From assembly GCA_009923475.1 (NCBI GenBank), contig RFTM01000141.1, positions 1 to 5,347 on the forward strand: a stretch of 5,347 nucleotides of DNA. Reading direction: 5' to 3'. Of the stretch, positions 1 to 5,347 are shown piece after piece. This DNA comes from Gammaproteobacteria bacterium (lineage in GTDB: Bacteria; Pseudomonadota; Gammaproteobacteria; Steroidobacterales; Steroidobacteraceae). The translations under genes and the position numbers were made by a program. Below the pieces are notes generated by a model, which saw only the letters and a program-made list of their open reading frames with translations, searched no databases and was not told the DNA's origin. The stretch's first letter is position 1. Each line of letters opens with the position of its first letter.

Positions 1-683
1 TTGGAACTGGTGACCGAGCCGACGACCAGCAGCAGGTCGGCCTCGCGCAGCAGGTCTTTGACGGCGTCCTGGCGGTTCTGGGTGGCGTAGCAGATGTCTT
101 CCTTGCGGGGCGTGGCGAGCCCGGGGAAACGCCGCTGCAGCGTCGCGACGATCTCGGCGGTGTCGTCCACCGACAGCGTCGTCTGGGTGACGAAGGCGAG
201 CCGCGAGGGGTCCGGCACCTCGAGCCGCTCGGCGTCGTCGACCGATTCGACGAGGCGGATGCGCCCGCCGTGGGAGGCATCGAACCGCCCGAGCGTGCCC
301 TCGACCTCCGGATGCCCGTCATGGCCGATGAGGATCACGTCACGGCCCTCGCGCGCGTAGCGCCGCACCTCCATGTGCACCTTGGTGACGAGCGGACAGG
401 TCGCATCGAAGACCTCGAGTCCGCGGCGCTTCGCCTCGTCCTCGACGGCCTTGGAGACGCCGTGCGCCGAGAAGATGACCGTGGCGCCATCGGGCACCTC
501 GTCGAGCTCGCGCACGAACACCGCCCCCATGCCGCGCAGCCGCTCCACGACATGCCGGTTGTGCACCACCTCATGGCGCACGTGGATCGGCGCGCCGAAC
601 AGCGCGATCGCGCGCTCGACGATGTCGATGGCGCGGTCGACTCCGGCGCAGAAGCCGCGCGGATTGGCGAGGCGCAATCTCAT
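1..683 (-). CDS. ispH: 4-hydroxy-3-methylbut-2-enyl diphosphate reductase IspH (LytB), 5' part; C-terminus outside window
   Basis: IspH is the cytosolic [4Fe-4S] enzyme that reduces HMBPP to IPP and DMAPP, the last step of the MEP isoprenoid pathway. The first 227 codons are present; the E. coli protein has 316 residues, so roughly the last quarter lies beyond base 1. The N-terminus ([19 protein letters not shown]) matches the family closely. Cluster cysteines are visible at Cys12 (GFCAG), Cys96 (DATCPLV) and Cys198 (DICYAT). Substrate-site residues are also present: His41 (VVHN), His74 (SAHG), His124 and Glu126 (GHPEVEG), and the [11 protein letters not shown] segment near 165-175. The window ends just after VVGSVTSS, the start of the conserved Ser/Asn substrate loop. 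The ATG shares four bases (ATGA) with the lspA stop and has no strong Shine-Dalgarno, so translation is probably coupled to lspA. The frame is intact as far as it can be read. Confidence 0.98.
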   Translation of the reverse strand, partial: MRLRLANPRGFCAGVDRAIDIVERAIALFGAPIHVRHEVVHNRHVVERLRGMGAVFVRELDEVPDGATVIFSAHGVSKAVEDEAKRRGLEVFDATCPLVTKVHMEVRRYAREGRDVILIGHDGHPEVEGTLGRFDASHGGRIRLVESVDDAERLEVPDPSRLAFVTQTTLSVDDTAEIVATLQRRFPGLATPRKEDICYATQNRQDAVKDLLREADLLLVVGSVTSS

Positions 684-1183
684 CCCGTACGCCCACGGCG
701 CCAGTCGAGGAAGGCCTCGAGCAGCATCAAGCCCGCGCCCACGCTGATCGCCATGTCGGCGACGTTGAATGCGGGGAAGTACGCACCGCCCCAGTGCGCG
801 TGGATGAAATCGACCACGTAGCCGTGCTCGAGGCGGTCGATGACGTTGCCGAGCGCGCCGGCGAGGATCAGCGCGAAGGCGATGGCGAGCAGGCGCTCGC
901 GGCGGGCGTGCATCTGCCGCAGCCACCACACGATGCCGACGCTCACCGCGACCGCGAGCGCGCTCAGGAACCAGCGCTGCCAACCGCCCGCGCCCGCCAG
1001 GAACGAGAACGCCGCGCCCGGATTGTGCAGCCGGACGATGTCGAGCACCGGCAGCACGGGCGTCGACTCGCCGAGCAGGTAGCGCGACTCGATCCAGCCC
1101 TTGCTCGCCTGGTCGAGCACGACGAGCAGCGCCGATAAAGGCAGCCAACGCAGGCCGCTTTCCGCGGCGCCCGGGCGGCTCAT
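680..1183 (-). CDS. lspA: Lipoprotein signal peptidase (signal peptidase II) LspA
   Basis: LspA is the inner-membrane aspartyl protease that cuts signal peptides from prolipoproteins just before the lipid-modified cysteine. The protein is 167 residues, normal for the family (E. coli 164). The conserved blocks occur in order: LDQASKGW (23-30), HNPGAAFSF (53-61), [15 protein letters not shown] (112-126) and FNVADMAI (139-146). The catalytic aspartates are inferred to be Asp116 (GNVIDR) and Asp143 (FNVAD). Four hydrophobic segments, near 12-26, 71-88, 99-115 and 144-160, match the four-helix topology. The same frame stays open far upstream inside ileS, but that extension is an Arg/Ala/Gly-rich shadow. 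The ATG at 1183 gives the normal family N-terminus and overlaps the ileS stop as ATGA. No good Shine-Dalgarno precedes it, which suggests coupling to ileS. Its own stop overlaps the ispH ATG. Confidence 0.98.
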   Translation of the reverse strand: MSRPGAAESGLRWLPLSALLVVLDQASKGWIESRYLLGESTPVLPVLDIVRLHNPGAAFSFLAGAGGWQRWFLSALAVAVSVGIVWWLRQMHARRERLLAIAFALILAGALGNVIDRLEHGYVVDFIHAHWGGAYFPAFNVADMAISVGAGLMLLEAFLDWRRGRTG

Positions 1184-3984
1184 GCGTGCCGCCGGGTCTC
1201 GCCCGGCCCGTCGACGTTGCTGACGCAACGGCCGCAGAGCTCGGGGTGCTCGGCATGCGTGCCGACATCCTCCACGCGATGCCAGCAGCGCACGCACTTG
1301 AGGGCTGTGGTCGGCGTCACGCGCAAGGCGACCGCACCGAGGCCCGGCACGGCCTCGACCCGCGCCTCGGAGGTGATTAGGAAGAAGCGCAGCTCGTCGC
1401 CGAGCGCATCGAGCTGCGGCAGGCGCTCGGGCGGGCACTCCACGACCACGCGGGCCTCCAGCGGCGAACCGATCTCGCCCGCGGCGCGCAAGCGCTCGAG
1501 CTCGCCCGCGACCTGCGCGCGCAGCGCGATGAGCGCATCCCAGTCGATGCCGTCGGACGGGATGGCCGGGAACGCATGCCAGAGCGCATGGAACACGGAC
1601 GCCTCGCGCTTGCCCGGAAGGAAGGACCAGATCTCCTCTGCGGTGAACGACAGCACGGGCGCGAGCCAGCGCACCATCGCCTCGGCGACATGCCACTGCG
1701 CGGTCTGCGCCGAGCGGCGCGCGAGCGACTTGGCCGGCGTGGTGTAGAGGCGGTCCTTGGTGACGTCGAGCCAGAGGCCGCCGAGATCGGCGACGCAGAA
1801 GTTGTGGACCTTCTGGTAGACGAGGTGGAAATCGAAGCTGCGGTACGCCGCCCGGACCTCCTCCTGCAGCGCCGCGGCGCGCCCGAGCGCCCAACGGTCG
1901 AGCGCCACCATATCGGCGGGCGCAACGGCATCGGCCACCGGGTCGAAGCCGGACAGGTTGCCGAGCAGGAAACGCACGGTGTTGCGGATGCGGCGGTAGG
2001 AGTCCGCCATGCGCTTGAGGATCTCGTCCGACACCGCGATCTCGTTCGCATAGTCGGTGGACGACACCCAAAGGCGCAGCACGTCGGCGCCCAGGGTCGC
2101 CGTGACCTTCTGCGGGTCGATGACGTTGCCCAGCGACTTGGACATCTTGCGGCCCTTGTCGTCGACCGTGAAGCCGTGGGTGAGCACGGCCTTGTAGGGC
2201 GCGCGGGCCTCCAGCGCCTCGGACATCAGCAGCGACGAATGGAACCAGCCTCGGTGCTGGTCGGAGCCCTCGAGATAAAGATCTACGGGCGCCGCGACCT
2301 CGGGCCGGGCCGTGCCGACGCAATGGAACGACAGGCCGGAGTCGGCCCAGACGTCCATGACATCGTTCACCTTGTCGTAGTCGGCGGCTTCGGGGCCGAG
2401 CAGTTCCGCCGGATCGAGCGCGAACCAGGCCTCGATGCCGCCCTGCTCGACGCGCGCGGCGGCCGCCTCGATGAGTTCCTGGGTGCGCGGGTGCAGCGCG
2501 CCCGTGACCTTGTGCACGAAGAGCGGGATGGGCACGCCCCAGATGCGCTGCCGCGAGATGCACCAGTCGGGGCGGTTGGCGATCATGCCGTGGATGCGCT
2601 GCTCGCCCCAGGCCGGCGTCCACTCGACGCCCGGGATGTCACGCAGCGCGCCGGCACGCAGCCCCGCCTGTTCCATGCTCAGGAACCACTGCGGCGTGGC
2701 GCGGAAGATCACCGGCGTCTTGTGGCGCCAGCAGTGCGGATAGGAGTGCCGGTACGGCGCATGCACAAGCAGCGTGCCGCCGCCCGACATGAGCTCGACG
2801 AGGCGCGCGCCGCCCTCCTCGACCTTGAGGCCCTCGACATGCGGCGTGCCGGGGAGGAAGCGGCCGTCGCCGCCCACCGGGTTCACGACCGGCAGGCCGT
2901 AGCGCTGGCCGACGACGAAGTCCTCCTGGCCATGCGCAGGCGCGGTGTGCACCGCGCCGGTGCCCGACTCCAGCGTGACATGCTCGCCGAGGATCACCGG
3001 CACCTGCTTCGGCAGGAAGGGGTGCTGCAGCGCGAGACCTTCGAGGGCTTCGCCCTTGAAGCGCGCGACCGTCTGCACCGCCTCCGGCGCGATGCCGTAA
3101 CGCTGCGCGCAGTCGGCGACGAGCTCCGCGGCCAGCACCACCGGACGCTCCCCGAGCGTCACCAGCGCGTACTCGATCTCGCCGCCGAGCGCGACCGCCT
3201 CGTTGGCGGGCAGCGTCCAGGGCGTGGTGGTCCAGATGACGAGCGACGGCGGTGCGGTAGCCGCCATCGCCGCCGCGGCGGCGGCACCGGCGCCCTTGCC
3301 GAGGCCGATGCGCAGGGCGAAGTCGGCGACATCGACGACGGCGAAGGCGACATCGACCGCAGTCGAGGTCTTGTCCTCGTACTCCACCTCCGCTTCGGCC
3401 AGCGCCGAGCGGCAGTCGAGGCACCAATGGACGGGCTTCGCGCCCTTGTAGAGGTGCCCGTTGGCGACGATGCGCCCGAAGGCGCGCAGCTGCTCGGCCT
3501 CGTAGGCCGGCGCCATGGTGAGGTACGGGCGGTCCCAGTCGCCGAGCACGCCCAAGCGCTTGAAGTCCCGACGCTGCTGCTCGACCTGCTCCGCCGCGAA
3601 CGCGCGGCAAGCCGCACGGAACGCGTTGGCGTCGAGCTTCTGGCCGGGGCGCCCGTGCTTCTTCTCGACGGCGTGCTCGATGGGCAGGCCGTGGCAGTCC
3701 CACCCTGGGATGTAGGGCGCGTCGTAGCCCTCGAGCGAGCGCGACTTGACGATGATGTCCTTGAGGATCTTGTTGAGCGCGTGACCGATGTGGATGGCGC
3801 CGTTGGCGTACGGCGGGCCGTCGTGCAGCACGAAACGCGGGCGGCCGCGCGCGATCTCGCGCAGGCGGCCGTAGGTATCCTCGGCCTGCCAACGCGCGAG
3901 CGCGGCCGGCTCCCGCTGCGCGAGGTCGGCCTTCATGGCGAAGCCCGTCTGCGGCAGGTTGATGGTGTGCTTGTAGTCCTTCAC
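1180..3984 (-). CDS. ileS: Isoleucyl-tRNA synthetase IleS (bacterial type, with C-terminal zinc finger)
   Basis: IleS charges tRNA-Ile with isoleucine in the cytosol and hydrolyses misactivated or mischarged valine. The protein is 934 residues (E. coli 938). The class I signatures are HIGH at 65-68 and KMSKS at 613-617. The CP1 editing domain lies at roughly 200-420 and contains [11 protein letters not shown] (251-261) and [16 protein letters not shown] (341-356), where Asp355 is the expected editing aspartate. The second half of the active site includes [14 protein letters not shown] (474-487) and [16 protein letters not shown] (571-586). The anticodon-binding helical domain follows at about 690-850. 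A zinc-finger motif ends the protein: Cys897-x2-Cys900 and Cys917-x2-Cys920. The start is GTG, chosen because AAGGA sits six bases upstream and the protein begins in the family manner ([11 protein letters not shown]). An Ala-rich linker at about 230-246 is the only odd stretch. The gene follows ribF by 22 bases and overlaps lspA. Confidence 0.99.
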   Translation of the reverse strand: MKDYKHTINLPQTGFAMKADLAQREPAALARWQAEDTYGRLREIARGRPRFVLHDGPPYANGAIHIGHALNKILKDIIVKSRSLEGYDAPYIPGWDCHGLPIEHAVEKKHGRPGQKLDANAFRAACRAFAAEQVEQQRRDFKRLGVLGDWDRPYLTMAPAYEAEQLRAFGRIVANGHLYKGAKPVHWCLDCRSALAEAEVEYEDKTSTAVDVAFAVVDVADFALRIGLGKGAGAAAAAAMAATAPPSLVIWTTTPWTLPANEAVALGGEIEYALVTLGERPVVLAAELVADCAQRYGIAPEAVQTVARFKGEALEGLALQHPFLPKQVPVILGEHVTLESGTGAVHTAPAHGQEDFVVGQRYGLPVVNPVGGDGRFLPGTPHVEGLKVEEGGARLVELMSGGGTLLVHAPYRHSYPHCWRHKTPVIFRATPQWFLSMEQAGLRAGALRDIPGVEWTPAWGEQRIHGMIANRPDWCISRQRIWGVPIPLFVHKVTGALHPRTQELIEAAAARVEQGGIEAWFALDPAELLGPEAADYDKVNDVMDVWADSGLSFHCVGTARPEVAAPVDLYLEGSDQHRGWFHSSLLMSEALEARAPYKAVLTHGFTVDDKGRKMSKSLGNVIDPQKVTATLGADVLRLWVSSTDYANEIAVSDEILKRMADSYRRIRNTVRFLLGNLSGFDPVADAVAPADMVALDRWALGRAAALQEEVRAAYRSFDFHLVYQKVHNFCVADLGGLWLDVTKDRLYTTPAKSLARRSAQTAQWHVAEAMVRWLAPVLSFTAEEIWSFLPGKREASVFHALWHAFPAIPSDGIDWDALIALRAQVAGELERLRAAGEIGSPLEARVVVECPPERLPQLDALGDELRFFLITSEARVEAVPGLGAVALRVTPTTALKCVRCWHRVEDVGTHAEHPELCGRCVSNVDGPGETRRHA

Positions 3985-3990
3985 TGCATG

Positions 3991-3995
3991 TCCTT
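3991..3995 (-). promoter_or_regulatory. Ribosome binding site of ileS
   Basis: AAGGA on the minus strand lies six bases before the GTG at 3984, a good Shine-Dalgarno spacing. It decides the GTG start. The nearby ATG at 3989 is only one base from this site, is out of frame and meets a stop after two codons (ATG CAG TGA). The site falls in the only true intergenic gap of the window (3985-4006). Confidence 0.75.
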
Positions 3996-4006
3996 GGAAA
4001 TGGCCT

Positions 4007-4948
4007 TCAACCGATGTCCTGCAACAGCGCGCGTGCCGCCTCGGCGTCGGCGCGCATCTGCACCAACAGCCGCTCGACGCTCTCGAAGCGCAGCTCCTCG
4101 CGCAGGTGCGCCAGGAACTCCACCTCGAGTTCGCGGCCGTAGAGATCGCCCGCGTAGTCGAACACGAACACCTCGAGCAGCGGCTCGACGCCGCCCACCG
4201 TGGGCCGGGTGCCGAGGCTCGCCACGCCGCCGTACGGCCGCGCAGCCGGCCCGTCCCCGATGCCGTGCACCCGCACCGCGAAGATGCCCGTCACCGGCAC
4301 GCGCCGCCGCCGCATGCGGATGTTAGCCGTCGGGAAGCCCCATGTGCGACCGAGCTGCTGGCCGGCGACCACCCGACCGCGCATGGAGTACGGCCTGCCC
4401 AGCAGCCGGGCGGCGGCGGCGAGGTCGCGCACCTCGAGCGCCGCGCGGATCCCGGAACTGCTGACGCGGGCGGAATCCGCCGCCACGGGTCCGATCACCT
4501 CGACCCCGAAGCCGAGCCGGGCACCGGCGCCGCGCAGGAACGCGGCATCGGCCGCACCGCCGCGGCCGAAGTGGAAATCGTGGCCCACCACCACCCCCGT
4601 GGCCTGCAACCGCTCGTGGAGCAGGCGCACGAAAGCATCGCCGTCCATGCCTCGCAGCCGTGCATCGAAGCGCAGCAGCACCAGGGCATCGAGGCCGCTG
4701 CCCTCGAGCAGGCGGACCCGCTCGCGCAGGTTGGTGAGCCGGGCGGGCGGATCGCCGGGCGTGAGGAACTCGCGCGGCAGCGGCTCGAAGCTGAGCATCA
4801 GCGCCGGGCGACCGGCGCGCGCCGCCTGCTCGCGGGTCGCGTCGATGAGCGCTCGATGCCCGAGATGCAGCCCGTCGAAACTGCCGATCGCGACCACACC
4901 GCCGAGATGGCGCGAGGCGAGGTTGCGGACGCCGCGCACGATGTCCAT
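4007..4948 (-). CDS. ribF: Bifunctional riboflavin kinase / FMN adenylyltransferase RibF
   Basis: RibF phosphorylates riboflavin to FMN and then adenylates FMN to FAD in the cytosol. The protein is 313 residues, matching E. coli RibF. The N-terminal FMN adenylyltransferase domain (about 1-185) shows the nucleotidyltransferase signature [15 protein letters not shown] (21-35), [12 protein letters not shown] (119-130) and [10 protein letters not shown] (162-171). The C-terminal riboflavin kinase domain (about 186-313) shows [21 protein letters not shown] (starting at 190), with the PTAN nucleotide/Mg site at 206-209. It then has the block around [14 protein letters not shown] (258-271), in which Glu259 is the likely catalytic base. 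A Trp at 203 replaces the usual Leu/Ile in GRxLGFPTAN. The ATG at 4948 shares one base with the murJ stop (TGATG) and is preceded by GAGGGA five bases upstream. ileS follows after 22 bases. Confidence 0.98.
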   Translation of the reverse strand: MDIVRGVRNLASRHLGGVVAIGSFDGLHLGHRALIDATREQAARAGRPALMLSFEPLPREFLTPGDPPARLTNLRERVRLLEGSGLDALVLLRFDARLRGMDGDAFVRLLHERLQATGVVVGHDFHFGRGGAADAAFLRGAGARLGFGVEVIGPVAADSARVSSSGIRAALEVRDLAAAARLLGRPYSMRGRVVAGQQLGRTWGFPTANIRMRRRRVPVTGIFAVRVHGIGDGPAARPYGGVASLGTRPTVGGVEPLLEVFVFDYAGDLYGRELEVEFLAHLREELRFESVERLLVQMRADAEAARALLQDIG

Positions 4949-5347
4949 CAGCGTCCCTCAGCCGGGCGCAGGTGCGCCGGGCGCAGGCCGGACACCCACA
5001 ACACCGCGCCGTACACGAGGGCACCGGCGACGACCAGCAGCCCGAGATGCAGCGCGCGGTGCAGCGGCGGCTCGGCGAGCCAGCGGGCGAGATCGTGGGA
5101 CAAAGAAAGCAGCACGCCCGCCATCACGGCGTTGGCGAGGAGCACGCGACCGAGCAAGGCGCCCCACCCCTCCCGCGGGCGATAGACGCCGGCCGCGCGC
5201 AGGCCGCGCCACAGCATGAAGGCGTTCAGCGCGGCGGAGAGGCAGGTGGAGGTGGCGAGCAGCACGAACGGCGCCGCGAAGCCCGCGTAGTGCGCCGGCA
5301 GCACCACCAGCACGTTGAACGCCATGTTGACGCCGAGCGCGATGAGA
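4948..5347 (-). CDS. murJ: Lipid II flippase MurJ (MviN), C-terminal part only
   Basis: MurJ is the MOP-superfamily inner-membrane protein that flips lipid II to the periplasm for peptidoglycan synthesis. Only the last 132 codons are here; the frame continues upstream of the window edge, so the Met codon at 5325 is internal and not a start. The fragment resembles the end of E. coli MurJ: a helix around NMAFNVLVVLPAHYAGFA, then LSAALNAFMLWRGLR, a YRPREGW segment (E. coli has a similar TPQPGW), and two final hydrophobic helices (about 5160-5090, LLGRVLLANAVMAGVLLSLS, and about 5055-4990, LGLLVVAGALVYGAVLWVSG). It ends with a short charged cytoplasmic tail. These would be the last of the 14 transmembrane helices. 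It sits directly before ribF, a pairing known in Gammaproteobacteria, and its stop overlaps the ribF start by one base. Identification rests on the C-terminal part alone plus context. Confidence 0.92.
   Translation of the reverse strand, partial: LIALGVNMAFNVLVVLPAHYAGFAAPFVLLATSTCLSAALNAFMLWRGLRAAGVYRPREGWGALLGRVLLANAVMAGVLLSLSHDLARWLAEPPLHRALHLGLLVVAGALVYGAVLWVSGLRPAHLRPAEGR
4954..4959 (-). promoter_or_regulatory. Ribosome binding site of ribF, inside the murJ 3' end
   Basis: GAGGGA on the minus strand lies five bases before the ribF ATG at 4948 and sits within the last codons of murJ. Together with the TGATG stop/start overlap it suggests that ribosomes finishing murJ reinitiate on ribF. 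It supports the chosen ribF start. Confidence 0.65.

Noticed and set aside
94..821. Several plus-strand frames of 80-183 codons antisense to ispH and lspA
   Set aside because: They are antisense to the well-conserved ispH and lspA coding sequences and have shadow-like composition without motifs.
1184..2623. In-frame N-terminal extension of lspA by about 480 codons inside ileS
   Set aside because: The extension is a shadow frame of ileS with Arg/Ala/Gly-rich, domain-free sequence. LspA is normally about 165 residues and the ATG at 1183 gives exactly that.
3268..3283. 16-base perfect palindrome considered as a terminator or protein-binding site
   Set aside because: It lies deep inside ileS, has no following T-run on the coding strand, and is explained by a run of GCC/GCG alanine codons.
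2639..3892. A 417-codon minus-strand frame inside ileS
   Set aside because: It overlaps ileS in another frame on the same strand and has the composition typical of a frame-shifted GC-rich shadow.
1576..4326. A 916-codon open frame on the plus strand, antisense to ileS and the end of ribF
   Set aside because: It mirrors codons of ileS, whose motifs are unambiguous on the other strand. Its product is Arg/Ala/Gly/His-rich with no recognisable domain, as expected of stop-poor antisense frames in high-GC DNA.
4106..5219. Two long plus-strand frames (359 and 339 codons) antisense to ribF and murJ
   Set aside because: Both lie over ribF and murJ, which carry clear family motifs on the minus strand. 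The two frames overlap each other and show no domain or membrane pattern.

Overview
The window is a high-GC (by eye roughly two thirds G+C) piece of a bacterial chromosome carrying five tightly packed housekeeping genes, all on the minus strand. In transcription order, from high to low coordinates, they are murJ (3' end only), ribF, ileS, lspA and ispH (5' end only). The order ribF-ileS-lspA-...-ispH with murJ upstream is a layout I know from Gammaproteobacteria, and the bacterial-type IleS with a C-terminal zinc-finger motif fits. I would place the source in a high-GC gammaproteobacterial lineage. This is inference from gene order, and I cannot name a genus.

Layout: 5347-4948 holds the last 132 codons of murJ (lipid II flippase). 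Its stop overlaps the ribF start by one base (TGATG). ribF (4948-4007) makes FMN and FAD. A 22-base gap with a clear Shine-Dalgarno leads to ileS (3984-1180), which starts with GTG. ileS overlaps lspA (1183-680) by four bases (ATGA). lspA overlaps ispH (683-1, running off the window) in the same way. There is no gene-free stretch longer than 22 bases, and I see no RNA gene, mobile element, CRISPR array, promoter or terminator.

The genes look like one transcription unit with translational coupling at three of the four junctions. They serve envelope growth (lipid II flipping by MurJ, lipoprotein signal-peptide removal by LspA), cofactor supply (RibF), translation (IleS) and isoprenoid precursor synthesis (IspH). 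IspH ultimately supplies the undecaprenyl carrier that MurJ's substrate is built on. The PPIase gene fkpB, which lies between lspA and ispH in E. coli, is absent here.

I found no previously undescribed system. The points worth a second look are small: the missing fkpB, a two-codon micro-ORF at the ileS start, an alanine-rich low-complexity linker in the IleS editing region, and a Trp in the RibF kinase motif.
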